NCBI GenBank assembly: GCA_004554705.1
Contig: SFKS01000001.1
Span: forward strand, 62,001-126,000
Source of the DNA: Clostridiales bacterium
Lineage (GTDB): Bacteria > Bacillota > Clostridia > TANB77 > CAG-508
Reading direction: 5' to 3'
Length of the DNA stretch: 64,000 nt
Positions 9,465 through 18,660 of the stretch are shown here, one piece after another; the stretch's first letter is position 1; each line of letters begins with the position of its first letter. A program made the translations under genes and the position numbers. The notes below the pieces were generated by a model. That model ran no database searches and was not told the origin of the DNA. It saw only the letters and a list, made by a program, of their open reading frames with translations.

Positions 9465-10391
9465 TTATAGTATCATTTCAAATTCAATTTCATCTCTAAT
9501 AGGTAATCCATTATCTGCAAATATCGGAATTTGTGGTTTTATCTTTCTTGAATTTTCAATAGCGTTTTTATAAATATTTGAAAACACAAAACCTCTTCTT
9601 TGATAAAATTCTAGTCCTCTTATATTATCATTTGTTGTAATTAGTTTGAGTCTTGTACAATTTTTTTGTTTTGCATATTCTTTTACTTTATTTATTAAAT
9701 TAGTTCCAATTCCTTTATTTTCTATAAAACTATTTAAGGAACATATTTCACATTCTTCTTTTTCAATAATAAATGTTATTAATCCTATTATTTTATTATT
9801 ATCTATTGCAACAAAACCATCTAGTTTAGTACCATCAATAACCTTCCCCCTGATAATTATATCTGTTGCCTCCCACTCATTTATTAGTATATTATTTACT
9901 TGTTTCCTAATCTCTTTATTTATTTCAACAATACTATAATCAAGCCTTCTAAATTCCTTTGCATAATAGTACATATCTATACAATGCAAATCTCCATCCC
10001 ATATTTCTTCATTATAATTATCTACAAAAAAATTTTTTACAGTATGATGATACTTAGTAAATCCATTTAATACATAAAAAGGAATCATATTTTCTGATGT
10101 TCCTACTATCATTCTTTTATATTTCATACTATATTGTTTAAATACATATTTTATTAAGTCTTTAGCATATCCTCTGCCTCTATATTCATTTAAAGTTGCA
10201 ATGTTTTTTAGCTCACATTCATCGCTATTAAGCTCTGTTATTACTATTGCACAAACAGGCTTGTCATCTTCTATTCCAATATACATATCGCCTTTATTAA
10301 TATATACTTTTATAACATTTTCATCTGGATCTGCTTCTAAAAGCAAGTTCATATATTTTTCTTTATTTTCATTAATTTTCTTAATTTCCAT
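9465..10391 (-). CDS. Tandem GNAT acetyltransferase (two domains)
   Basis: 309-residue protein made of two GNAT domains. The first (about residues 1-150) carries NEYRGRGYAKDLIKYV as its acetyl-CoA loop and a FYVLNGF strand. The second (about 160-309) carries ENKGIGTNLINKV and FYQRRGFVF, and ends in a PIRDEIEFEM segment common to a Firmicute GNAT subfamily. Both acetyl-CoA loops look intact, so both halves may be active. Substrate unknown; small molecules such as aminoglycosides or polyamines are possible but unsupported. The ATG at 10391 follows an AGAAGGAAA site; an upstream TTG is disfavoured. It lies 37 bases downstream of the YhcG-type nuclease gene. Confidence 0.85.
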   Translation of the reverse strand: MEIKKINENKEKYMNLLLEADPDENVIKVYINKGDMYIGIEDDKPVCAIVITELNSDECELKNIATLNEYRGRGYAKDLIKYVFKQYSMKYKRMIVGTSENMIPFYVLNGFTKYHHTVKNFFVDNYNEEIWDGDLHCIDMYYYAKEFRRLDYSIVEINKEIRKQVNNILINEWEATDIIIRGKVIDGTKLDGFVAIDNNKIIGLITFIIEKEECEICSLNSFIENKGIGTNLINKVKEYAKQKNCTRLKLITTNDNIRGLEFYQRRGFVFSNIYKNAIENSRKIKPQIPIFADNGLPIRDEIEFEMIL

Positions 10392-10428
10392 TTTTATTTC
10401 CTTCTCTCTAAAAAAAGATTTAACCAAT

Positions 10429-11463
10429 TTATTCTTCTATGTTTGTTGAACTATCATCTTTTTTAACATAATTTTCTAAATTTAATTCTTTCTTAAACTC
10501 TTCCTCTGTTGGTAAATATAATTTATATTTTGAAGCAAATATTTGATTATTATCTTCTGGCAAAGTATATTTTACAACTTGATCACTTTTATCTGCACAA
10601 AGTACAATTCCGATTGGTGGATTATCGCCTTCATTCATCATCTCTCTTGTATAATAATTTACATACATTTGCATTTGCCCTATATCTTGATGATTTAAAT
10701 CTCCTAGTTTTAAATCTATTATTACAAAACATTTTAATATATAGTTATAAAATACTAAGTCTATAAAGAAATGTCTACCATCAAATGTTATTTTTTGTTG
10801 TCTTGATACAAAAGAAAATCCTCTTCCTAATTCTAATAAGAATTTTTGCAAATGGTCTATTATTGCTTGTTCTAAATCTTTTTCATAGAAACTTGTTTTT
10901 CCTTCTAAACCTAAAAATTCTAGTACATAAGGATCTCTTATTATATTCTTAGGTTCTACTTTTTCTGGTAATCCTATTTCTTTTTCTACCGCTTCTTTAT
11001 CTTGACTTGCTAATAATCTTTCATAATAGAATGTTCCTATTTGTCTCTTTAACTGCCTTACACTCCAATTAGATTTTACACATTCATTAGCATAAAATTG
11101 TCTAGATTTTTCATCTTCAATTCTCATTAATAGATTATAATGTGACCAACTCAATTCGCTAGACAGTGTCTGGCGAATTGGAAATGTACGATAAAATTGT
11201 CTCATATTTTTTAAATTTGCAACTGTAAACCCTTTTCCAAATTCACTTGTTAACTGTTCTGATAAATATTCTAATAGTCTTTTACCATATTCTGCTCTAT
11301 CACTTTCTCCACATGCTTTATGTATTTCTTGTCCTATTTCCCAATATGCTTGTACCATTGCAGAATTTACTACTGTATATACTTTAGCTTGTGCTGTTAA
11401 TACACTATTTCTAATTATTTTGTACGATTCTTCTGGTTGTATTGTTATTTGGTTATCTTCCAT
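10429..11463 (-). CDS. YhcG/DUF1016 family PD-(D/E)XK nuclease
   Basis: 344-residue protein of the YhcG family. An N-terminal helical DUF1016 domain (residues about 15-170, with AYWEIGQEI, EYGKRLLEYLS and FYRTFP) is followed by a C-terminal PD-(D/E)XK nuclease domain. There FIDLVFYN and CFVIIDLKLG supply the Asp and the Asp-x-Lys catalytic residues. Such proteins are often found with type I restriction-modification or on mobile islands, but their role is not settled. No restriction or modification gene is nearby, so this is a solitary copy. A GGAGG ribosome site precedes the ATG. It sits in the most accessory-looking part of the window. Confidence 0.9.
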   Translation of the reverse strand: MEDNQITIQPEESYKIIRNSVLTAQAKVYTVVNSAMVQAYWEIGQEIHKACGESDRAEYGKRLLEYLSEQLTSEFGKGFTVANLKNMRQFYRTFPIRQTLSSELSWSHYNLLMRIEDEKSRQFYANECVKSNWSVRQLKRQIGTFYYERLLASQDKEAVEKEIGLPEKVEPKNIIRDPYVLEFLGLEGKTSFYEKDLEQAIIDHLQKFLLELGRGFSFVSRQQKITFDGRHFFIDLVFYNYILKCFVIIDLKLGDLNHQDIGQMQMYVNYYTREMMNEGDNPPIGIVLCADKSDQVVKYTLPEDNNQIFASKYKLYLPTEEEFKKELNLENYVKKDDSSTNIEE

Positions 11464-11817
11464 AGACGTCCTCCTTATTTTACCAATTGTTTAAAATGTT
11501 TAATTCTTTTTATAGGAATATCATATTATTGTATATTTTTTACATATCTTATCATAAAAAAACTAAAAAAGAAAGTCTTTTGACAAAGACTTCCAGTTTT
11601 AACTTTACTTCTAAAAATTTTATTAAACACAACCCAATATCAGTATTTTAGGTCAGGGGAAATACCAGTCTTTTTTATTATTTTTTTGACCCATCAACCG
11701 TTTACCAGGTTGTATTTTTTATATATAATTTTTGTTAATTTAGAGCTTATTTTTAATACATTTATAGGTTATTTCCTAGTATAGTTGACATGTCATAAAA
11801 CGTTGATATATACGCAT
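11464..11817. other. Intergenic region with one hairpin
   Basis: No gene is supported here. The only clear structure is an 8-bp perfect hairpin AAGTCTTT/AAAGACTT at 11573-11592 which, on the minus strand, is followed by a T-rich run and could terminate rlmD transcripts about 230 bases after its stop. The rest is AT-rich sequence without recognisable signals. Confidence 0.5.
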
Positions 11818-13188
11818 TTATTCAAGTTTTAGTACCGCAACACACTCCACATGACTCGTATACGGAAACATATCTACTGGTTGTACTTCCTTTATTTCAT
11901 ATTTTTCTTCTAATTGTTTTAAATCTCTTGCTAGTGTTGCTGGGTTACAGCTTATATATACAATTTTTTCTGGTTTTAATGTTTTTAATATTTCTATAGT
12001 TTTATTATCTAGTCCTTTTCGCGGAGGGTCTACAAAGACTACTTTTGGTTTTCCTTCTATATTTTCTAATATCTGTGGTAATACTTTTTCTACATCTCCT
12101 GCATAAAATTCTATATTCTCCACATTATTTATTTTTGCATTTTCTTTTGCATCTTCTATTGCCTGCTCTACTATTTCTACTCCATATACTTTTTTAAAGT
12201 GTTTTGATGCAAATATTCCTATTGTTCCTATTCCACAGTATAGGTCTAATGCAATATTATTCTTTTGAGTATGTGCAATATCTGCATCTACGTATTTTAT
12301 TGCAGTACCATATAATATCTCTGTTTGAATTGGGTTTACTTGATAGAATGATAGTGGTGATATTTTAAATTTATAGTCTCCTAATATATCGTGTATATAT
12401 CCTTTTCCATATATTATCTCATTTTGATTCCCTAATATTACATTCGTGTTTTTTGTGTTGTAGTTTTTTACAACGGATTTTATGTTTGGGTATTTTGCTG
12501 TTAAGTATTCTACTAGTTCTTTTTCCTTTTTAAAGTTATTATCATTAACAACTAGAGTAACTAAAACCTCGTTTGTTTTTACTCCAATTCTTATAACAAT
12601 ATGCCTTACTGTTCCCTTTAGTGTTTGTTCATTATATACTGATATGTTGTTTTCTTTTATAAATTTAAATATTTTATTTGCAATTTTATTACACTCTTCA
12701 TTTTGGATAAAGCAATTCTGAACTGGTACTATATTATGAGTTCTTTCTGAATATACACCCATAACAGGATTATTGTCTTTACCTAATCCAACTGGATATT
12801 GTAATTTGTTCCTATAATTTAAAGGATTATCCATTCCTATTACATCATTTACTTTAAGTTTCCTATTTAGTGCTTTATATAAACAGTTTTCAACTTTTGC
12901 TTTTTTTACTTTCAAAGTGTAGTCATATTTAATATGTCTTAAATTACATCCTCCGCATTTTGGAAAATCGCTGCAATCTGCATCTGTTCTGTATTCTGAA
13001 GGTTTAATAATCTTTAAAATTTTAGCATATGCAAAGTTTGATAAAACTTTTAGAATTTTTATTTCTACCTGTTCTCCCTTTATCACACCTTGTATAAATA
13101 TTGGGAAGTTATCTATTTTTGCAATTCCTTCTCCTTGATATCCATTATCTATAATTTCAACCTCGTATATTTGGTTTTTCTCTAACAT
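11818..13188 (-). CDS. rlmD: 23S rRNA (uracil-C5)-methyltransferase, RlmD/RumA type
   Basis: SAM-dependent RNA methyltransferase (456 residues) that makes 5-methyluridine in 23S rRNA. An N-terminal TRAM domain (about residues 1-60) is followed by the 4Fe-4S site (CSDFPKCGGCNLRH, with a later cysteine). The C-terminal Rossmann domain carries DLYCGIGTIGIF (SAM binding), VDPPRKGL and the catalytic-cysteine motif VYISCNPATLARD. It ends in SHVECVAVLKLE without the extra clostridial tail. GTG at 13197 precedes the chosen ATG at 13188, which has an AGGTG ribosome site at good spacing. RlmD and the related RlmCD cannot be told apart by eye. Confidence 0.93.
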   Translation of the reverse strand: MLEKNQIYEVEIIDNGYQGEGIAKIDNFPIFIQGVIKGEQVEIKILKVLSNFAYAKILKIIKPSEYRTDADCSDFPKCGGCNLRHIKYDYTLKVKKAKVENCLYKALNRKLKVNDVIGMDNPLNYRNKLQYPVGLGKDNNPVMGVYSERTHNIVPVQNCFIQNEECNKIANKIFKFIKENNISVYNEQTLKGTVRHIVIRIGVKTNEVLVTLVVNDNNFKKEKELVEYLTAKYPNIKSVVKNYNTKNTNVILGNQNEIIYGKGYIHDILGDYKFKISPLSFYQVNPIQTEILYGTAIKYVDADIAHTQKNNIALDLYCGIGTIGIFASKHFKKVYGVEIVEQAIEDAKENAKINNVENIEFYAGDVEKVLPQILENIEGKPKVVFVDPPRKGLDNKTIEILKTLKPEKIVYISCNPATLARDLKQLEEKYEIKEVQPVDMFPYTSHVECVAVLKLE

Positions 13189-13350
13189 TTTCTTCACCTA
13201 CTACATAAGATTATATGTTAAATAGAAATAAAAAGCAAGATTTTTTTATCACAATTCTTGTAACACATTTTTTTTATTTTGAATAGTATATAACATAACA
13301 AATGAAAAAAACATAAGATTTTTTCTTACTTTAAGGGAGGTGAAAGTAGT

Positions 13351-13476
13351 ATGCCAGAAAATAGAGGATGCGGTTGCGGTGGTTTCGGATTTGGAAATGA
13401 CTGTTGCTGGATTATAATTCTATTAATAATAATCTGCTGCTGTTGCGGAGGTAACAATGGCTGTGGAGGTTGCTAA
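13351..13476 (+). CDS. 41-residue Cys/Gly-rich membrane peptide, YjcZ-like
   Basis: Small plus-strand gene with a strong AAGGGAGGTG ribosome site. The product has a Gly/Cys-rich start (GCGCGGFGFG), a hydrophobic segment of Ile and Leu, and a tail with four consecutive cysteines and GCGGC. This layout resembles the YjcZ group of tiny sporulation membrane proteins of Bacilli and Clostridia, which suggests a spore role. Ten of its 41 residues are cysteine. A GC-rich hairpin follows the stop. The assignment rests on composition and layout only. Confidence 0.65.
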   Translation: MPENRGCGCGGFGFGNDCCWIIILLIIICCCCGGNNGCGGC

Positions 13477-13500
13477 TTGAATTATAGATTAGTTTTACTT

Positions 13501-13522
13501 GGGTGGATACTTACTTCCACCC
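13501..13522 (+). terminator. Hairpin after the Cys-rich peptide gene
   Basis: GGGTGGA at 13501-13507 pairs with TCCACCC at 13516-13522 with an 8-base loop, 24 bases after the stop. The following sequence is only weakly T-rich, so termination is likely but not certain. Confidence 0.5.
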
Positions 13523-13540
13523 CCAATAATTTATAGTTTC

Positions 13541-13580
13541 AGGGACGTGATTAAAATTTATAAACTTTAATCACGTCCCT
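13541..13580. repeat. Perfect 15-bp inverted repeat, REP-like
   Basis: AGGGACGTGATTAAA at 13541-13555 and its exact complement at 13566-13580 flank a 10-base loop. The GGGAC ends recall the inverted repeat at 9090-9141. It lies between convergent genes and could serve as a terminator for hinT, but the GC-rich outer end makes a REP-like element plausible. Confidence 0.5.
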
Positions 13581-13598
13581 AAATATTATACATCTTTT

Positions 13599-13961
<363 letters not shown>

Positions 13962-15731
13962 TTATTCCAAAATTGCTTTTATACGCCTTACACCTGCTGA
14001 CGAAGCCTCTTCTTTTTTTATCTTAAAATGTCCAAGTTCGCTTGTGTTATGCACATGAGGTCCTCCACATAATTCCATTGACACATCTCCTATTTTGTAT
14101 ACTGAAACTATGTCTCCATATTTATCTAAAAACATTGCCTCTGCTCCTTGTGCTATTGCTTCATCTTTTTTCATTTCTAGCTTTTCAACAGGTATCGCCA
14201 TTTGTATATATTCATTTACCAAGTCTTCTGTCTTTTGTTTTTCTTCATCTGTCATTTTACTATTATGTGAAAAATCAAATCTCATTCTTTCAGCAGTTAT
14301 ATTGCTTCCTTTCTGATGCACATGGTTTCCTAAAACATTTTTTAGTGCGGCATTTAAGAGATGTGTTGCTGTGTGGTATTTTGTTTCCATTTCTCCTGTT
14401 GAAGCAAGACCTCCTTTAAATTTTTGTGTAGCTCCTTCTCTTGATTTTTTTTGATGCTCTGCAAATTTTTCTTTAAATCCTTCTGTGTCTACAGTTAATC
14501 CTTGTTCTATTGCAAGTTCTTCTGTTAGTTCTATCGGAAAGCCATATGTGTCATATAGTTTAAAAGCTATTTCCTTGTTAATTGCTTTATTCTCTAAAGA
14601 GCTAGTTGCTTTTTCAAATTCTCTCAAGCCTTTTTCTAATGTTTTATTAAATTTGATTTTTTCATCTTTTAATACTTGTAATATTATTTCTTTATTTGTT
14701 TCAAGTTCTGAATAGTATTTTGAATATTTTTCTATTATGATTTTTGCCAAAACTTGTTCCCAATTACCATTTATATCTATATTTATTTTTTTAGCATATC
14801 TGATTATTCTTCTTATTAATCTTCTTAGAATATATCCCTGGTCTGTATTTGATGGTTTTATTCCTGCATTATCCCCACTTATCATTACAATGGCTCTTAT
14901 ATGATCTGCTATTATTCTCATAGCTCTAGTGTTTTTTTCATCATCATAAGACAATCCTGATATTTCCTCTATTTTTGTAATTACATCCTTCCAGACTGAA
15001 GATTTGTAATTATCAGTATGTCCTTCTAATATTGCTGTCACTCTTTCTACTCCTAAACCTGTATCAACATTTTTATTTTCTAATGGTTTAAATGTTCCGT
15101 CTGACTCGTGATTGTATTGCATGAATACATTGTTCCAAATTTCTACCCAATTTTCATTTTCTGGATCAAATTTTTCTGGTATTTCTTCATTGCTTCTCCA
15201 GTAAAATATTTCTGTATCCGGTCCACATGGCCCTGTTAATTCCATATTAGGCCACCAGTTATTTTCTTCTCCTAAAAAAGCTATTCTTTCTTCTTTTATG
15301 CCAACTTTTTTCCAAAGCTCTGCTGTTTCTACGTCTTGTAGTACTATATCGTTTCCTTTAAATACTGTTACAGCTAAACGATTAACTGGTATGTTCAAGT
15401 GTTTAGTTAGCAATTCAAAGCTCCATGAAATTGCATCTTCTTTAAAGTAATCTCCCAGAGACCAGTTTCCAAGCATTTCAAAAAACGTATGGTGTGTTGT
15501 ATCTCCTATTGAATCTAAGTCATTTGTTCTAAAACATTTTTGAACATCGGCAAGACGTTTTCCTTCTGGGTGTTTTTCCCCTTTTAGATATGGCACTAAT
15601 GGTTGCATACCTGCAGTATTAAATAAACATGTTGGGTCATTCTCTGGTATTATTGGTGCACTTGGAATAATTTTATGTCCTTTACTTTCGAAGAACTTTA
15701 AAAATGTGTTTTTTAAATCTATGTTTTTCAT
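13962..15731 (-). CDS. alaS: Alanine--tRNA ligase, short form without C-Ala domain
   Basis: Class II synthetase for tRNA-Ala, only 589 residues against about 870 for usual bacterial AlaRS. The catalytic core (residues 1 to about 400, with FNTAGMQPLVPYL, HHTFFEMLGNWS and TGLGVERV) is complete. The editing domain follows, with zinc and active-site motifs HTATHLL and CGGPHVHNTSELGHFKI. The protein stops right after GVRRIKAILE, where the coiled region and C-Ala domain normally begin, and the linker between core and editing domain is shortened. No sequence in another frame downstream resembles the missing part, so this is a true short form. Whether a second alaS exists elsewhere cannot be seen. 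Confidence 0.93.
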   Translation of the reverse strand: MKNIDLKNTFLKFFESKGHKIIPSAPIIPENDPTCLFNTAGMQPLVPYLKGEKHPEGKRLADVQKCFRTNDLDSIGDTTHHTFFEMLGNWSLGDYFKEDAISWSFELLTKHLNIPVNRLAVTVFKGNDIVLQDVETAELWKKVGIKEERIAFLGEENNWWPNMELTGPCGPDTEIFYWRSNEEIPEKFDPENENWVEIWNNVFMQYNHESDGTFKPLENKNVDTGLGVERVTAILEGHTDNYKSSVWKDVITKIEEISGLSYDDEKNTRAMRIIADHIRAIVMISGDNAGIKPSNTDQGYILRRLIRRIIRYAKKINIDINGNWEQVLAKIIIEKYSKYYSELETNKEIILQVLKDEKIKFNKTLEKGLREFEKATSSLENKAINKEIAFKLYDTYGFPIELTEELAIEQGLTVDTEGFKEKFAEHQKKSREGATQKFKGGLASTGEMETKYHTATHLLNAALKNVLGNHVHQKGSNITAERMRFDFSHNSKMTDEEKQKTEDLVNEYIQMAIPVEKLEMKKDEAIAQGAEAMFLDKYGDIVSVYKIGDVSMELCGGPHVHNTSELGHFKIKKEEASSAGVRRIKAILE

Positions 15732-15882
15732 TTTTCCTCCTAAACTATTTATTATTATACACTTAAATAGGTTTATTTTTCAATAGTTTTATCTGAATTC
15801 GCTTAAATATTTTTGTATAAAATATACTTTTTTTATATGATTATATCGTTATTGCACATTTTTAAAAATTTTGTCAGATTTA

Positions 15883-15912
15883 TGAATATTTTTCTTTTTC
15901 TTTCAAATACTA
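15883..15912 (+). promoter_or_regulatory. Sigma-G-type promoter of spoVT
   Basis: TGAATA, a 17-base spacer and AATACTA match the forespore sigma-G consensus (TGAATA-17-CATACTA) at all but one position. It lies 35 bases before the spoVT start. In Bacillus, spoVT belongs to the sigma-G regulon, which supports the call. Confidence 0.7.
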
Positions 15913-15930
15913 TTTTTGAACAAAAATAGT
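15909..15930 (+). promoter_or_regulatory. 10-bp palindrome between promoter and spoVT start
   Basis: ACTATTTTTG at 15909-15918 is followed two bases later by its exact complement at 15921-15930. It overlaps the -10 box and lies just before the ribosome site. It could be an autoregulatory operator, since SpoVT is an AbrB-type DNA-binding protein, or a leader hairpin. Confidence 0.5.
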
Positions 15931-15946
15931 TGAAGGAGGTAAAATT

Positions 15947-16501
15947 TTGAAAGCAACTGGAGTAGTTAGAAGAATTGATGATTTAGGTAGAATTGTTATT
16001 CCTAAAGAAATTAGAAGAACTTTACGAATTAAAGAAGGCGATCCTCTTGAAATTTTCACAGATAAAGAGGGAGAAATTATCTTGAAAAAATATTCCCCTA
16101 TTGGTGAGCTTTCTGAATTTGCAACGGGATATGCTGAAACTCTTGCTAAAACAACTGGTCATATTGCTTGCATTACTGATAAAGATACTGTTATTGCTGT
16201 CTCTGGCGGTTCAAAAAAGGAATTTTTGGAACAATCTTTAAGTCCTGAATTGGAAAAGGTTATTGAAAACAAAGAAATATATACAAGTAAAGCAAATAAC
16301 GAAATTGCTTTACCTATCACTCAAAACGATAATAAAGAAAGGCGTTATAATTCTCAGGTTATTTATCCTATTATTTCTGATGGTGATGTTATAGGAAGTG
16401 TTATTCTGCTTTCTAAAGAGCAAAATACTACAATGGGAGATACTGAGCTTAAAGTAGTGCAATCTGCTGCTGGTTTTTTAAGTAGTCAAATGGATGTGTA
16501 G
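15947..16501 (+). CDS. spoVT: Stage V sporulation protein T
   Basis: Forespore transcription regulator of 184 residues. The N-terminal AbrB-type swapped-hairpin DNA-binding domain has the hallmark sequences DDLGRIVIPKEIRRT and IKEGDPLEIF. The C-terminal GAF-like domain spans about residues 60-180. Length and layout match SpoVT and not the shorter AbrB. The gene starts with TTG behind a perfect AAGGAGG site, and a sigma-G-like promoter lies upstream. It implies that the organism makes endospores. A bidirectional terminator follows. Confidence 0.95.
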   Translation: MKATGVVRRIDDLGRIVIPKEIRRTLRIKEGDPLEIFTDKEGEIILKKYSPIGELSEFATGYAETLAKTTGHIACITDKDTVIAVSGGSKKEFLEQSLSPELEKVIENKEIYTSKANNEIALPITQNDNKERRYNSQVIYPIISDGDVIGSVILLSKEQNTTMGDTELKVVQSAAGFLSSQMDV

Positions 16502-16504
16502 TAT

Positions 16505-16544
16505 AAAAAAATGAGGGGTATGGTTCAAAGTCCTCTCATTTTTT
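16505..16544. terminator. Terminator shared by spoVT and ylbF
   Basis: AAAAAATGAGGGG pairs with CCTCTCATTTTTT around a 14-base loop, with A- and T-runs on both sides, between convergent genes. Confidence 0.7.
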
Positions 16545-16562
16545 GCTAATGAATAATAAATT

Positions 16563-16892
16563 TTATAATAAGTCTTTTACTGATTCACTTATTATTTTGT
16601 TTACATCTGCTAGCATTATGTTGAATCGTACTTCTATGTCGAAGTAATTTTTTATTTGTTTGTCTTCATTTAATATTTTGTACATTTCTTGGAGTTTTTT
16701 CATTTTTTCCGGATCGTCTTTCCCTTGAAATGCCATTGCTTGTAAGTCATATCTAATCTTTTCAAAATCATCTATTTTTGCTTTCAATTCTTGATTGCTA
16801 GCTATATCTTCTTTTGCTTTTTTGTACTCTTCGTATTCTTTGCTTTCTTGTATTGCTTTTGCTAAATTATTAGCTTCATCATATACGTACAT
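16563..16892 (-). CDS. YlbF/YmcA family protein
   Basis: 109-residue all-helical protein of the YlbF family (start DEANNLAKAIQESKEY, centre ANQELK-like and FQGKDDPEKMKKLQEMY). In Bacillus, YlbF, YmcA and YaaT form the RicAFT complex that affects RNase Y and phosphorelay control of competence, biofilm and sporulation. Clostridia often have a single YlbF-like member. It is preceded by an AGGAGG site. It lies 73 bases downstream of a glycosyltransferase gene and may share its transcript. Confidence 0.85.
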   Translation of the reverse strand: MYVYDEANNLAKAIQESKEYEEYKKAKEDIASNQELKAKIDDFEKIRYDLQAMAFQGKDDPEKMKKLQEMYKILNEDKQIKNYFDIEVRFNIMLADVNKIISESVKDLL

Positions 16893-16965
16893 AATTATTA
16901 CCTCCTCTTATTTTAAAGAGAACTGCACCTTTTGAGTCGTTCCCTTGTTTTTTATAACTATATGT

Positions 16966-18258
16966 TTATGCATATGCTTGGCGTTTTTTGAATGATAATA
17001 GATTTGTAATTTCGTTTTCCGTTCCTTTTGCTTTTTTGGCTTTTTGGACTCTTTCTTGCAAAATTTGATTTGCTTGGCGTTCTGCCATTGTTTGGCATAT
17101 TGCTTTTTCATATGTAAAATATGTATCTTGTGCAATTTTTGCCCAATTGTATTCATTTTTTACTTTTATTTTAGCTTGTTTTGTTATTCTATCACATAAT
17201 TCTGGATTTAGTAATAATTCTAGTATAGAATCTGCTAATGAATTTGAATTTCCTGCATAGCTTTTCATACCATCTACTTTGTGCTCTACTATTTCATTTA
17301 GTCCTCCCACATCTGATACTACAGTCGGAACTCCTGCAAGCATTGCTTCTAATGCTACTATTCCAAATGGTTCATATGTACTTGGGAATACTGAAACATC
17401 TGCACATTTGTACATTTTAGATACTTGCTTTGCATTTAAATATCCTGTAAAATATACTTTTTGACCTAATCCCATTGTTTCTACTTGTGCCTTCAGCTCA
17501 TCTAACATTCCGCCTTTTCCTGCTATTATTAGTTTGGCATCATTATAACCAGCTAGTATTTTAGGCATTGCTGATATTAAATGTTGAACTCCTTTTTCAT
17601 ATACTAGTCTTCCCATAAATAATATTATTTTTTCATTATCTGCTGCATATTGCCTTCTAAATTCATAATCTCTTTCTATTCCAGTATATGAGTTTGTATT
17701 TATTCCATTTGGTATTACATTTATTTTTTCATATGGAAGTCCAAATAGTCTTTGTAAATCATTTTTCATAAATTTACTATTTACTATTACTTCTGAAGCT
17801 TCATATGTTAGTAGCCATTCTGTATCATTTACATACCTTTGGTTTTCATTGTGTATTCCACTATTTCTACCTGCCTCTGTAGCATGAATTGTACATACTA
17901 ATGGTATTCCATATGAATTTTTTAATGTTTTTGCACTATATGCAACTAACCAGTCATGTGCATGTATAACATCAAATTTACCATTTTTCTCTATTAATTC
18001 GTTTGCTTTTGCTACCATGTTAAAGTTTAATTGCATAATCCAGTCAATAAAATTATTAGGATTAATTATATAATTATCAACCCTATAGACATCTACTCCT
18101 TTATCATTTTCATAGTATGGGAGTTCTCCTTCTCTATATGTAATAACTGTTACTTCATGACCATCTTTAATAAGTCTTTTTGATAAATCATGTACTACTC
18201 TGGCAATTCCGCCTACTATTCTTGGTGGGTATTCCCATGTTAACATTAAAATTTTCAT
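16966..18258 (-). CDS. GT4-family glycosyltransferase (glycogen synthase-like)
   Basis: 430-residue GT-B glycosyltransferase. The N-terminal domain opens MLTWEYPPRIVGGIARVV, and the C-terminal domain carries FMGRLVYEKGVQHL and the nucleotide-sugar motif STYEPFGIVALEAMLAGVPTV with its catalytic glutamates. The opening GGIARV loop is seen both in glycogen synthases and in GT4 enzymes. The exact donor and product are not predictable. The last 35 residues are basic and probably disordered. A GGAGG site precedes the ATG. It may act in storage or cell-envelope glucan synthesis. Confidence 0.9.
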   Translation of the reverse strand: MKILMLTWEYPPRIVGGIARVVHDLSKRLIKDGHEVTVITYREGELPYYENDKGVDVYRVDNYIINPNNFIDWIMQLNFNMVAKANELIEKNGKFDVIHAHDWLVAYSAKTLKNSYGIPLVCTIHATEAGRNSGIHNENQRYVNDTEWLLTYEASEVIVNSKFMKNDLQRLFGLPYEKINVIPNGINTNSYTGIERDYEFRRQYAADNEKIILFMGRLVYEKGVQHLISAMPKILAGYNDAKLIIAGKGGMLDELKAQVETMGLGQKVYFTGYLNAKQVSKMYKCADVSVFPSTYEPFGIVALEAMLAGVPTVVSDVGGLNEIVEHKVDGMKSYAGNSNSLADSILELLLNPELCDRITKQAKIKVKNEYNWAKIAQDTYFTYEKAICQTMAERQANQILQERVQKAKKAKGTENEITNLLSFKKRQAYA

Positions 18259-18356
18259 TTAATAAATCCTCCCTATTTGTTTTCTTTTGTTACTATATAT
18301 TTTCAACATTATTTTATATTATATTTAGAAAAAAGTAAACATTTTTTTCCATTTTT

Positions 18357-18614
18357 TTAAAATATTTTTAATAACAATAATAATACTGCTCCAGGTATTC
18401 CAAATATCCCTATAAATATAGAAGTAATTATATTTAATCCTATATGCAAATTAAAGGGGGCTCCTATTTGATTTATAAAATATATTAAAAACCCTCCCAA
18501 TATTGAGTTGAATATTAGTTTTAAAATTTTGATTATTGAAATTTTAAAAACTACTCCAACAATTAGCATTGTTATTACACAGCTTAAAATTATCAAAACA
18601 TTATTTATTTCCAA
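18357..18614 (-). CDS. bofA: Pro-sigma-K processing inhibitor BofA family protein
   Basis: 85-residue integral membrane protein with two or three hydrophobic helices. The second half (NSILGGFLIYFINQIG and LNIITSIFIGIFGIPGAVL) matches the BofA signature. BofA holds the SpoIVFB protease inactive in the outer forespore membrane until sigma-K processing is triggered. The start is TTG behind a GGAGGG site. As in Bacillus, it lies next to a DUF2508 (YaaL-like) gene, 46 bases downstream of it. Confidence 0.9.
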   Translation of the reverse strand: MEINNVLIILSCVITMLIVGVVFKISIIKILKLIFNSILGGFLIYFINQIGAPFNLHIGLNIITSIFIGIFGIPGAVLLLLLKIF

Positions 18615-18660
18615 AGTAATCCCTCCTTTTAATAGGTATGTCTTACTTTGGACAAATATT

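Noticed and set aside
16908..17156. 82-codon minus-strand frame rich in Lys and Gln overlapping the glycosyltransferase end
   Set aside because: It is an out-of-frame shadow inside the C-terminal basic tail of the glycosyltransferase and has no start context.
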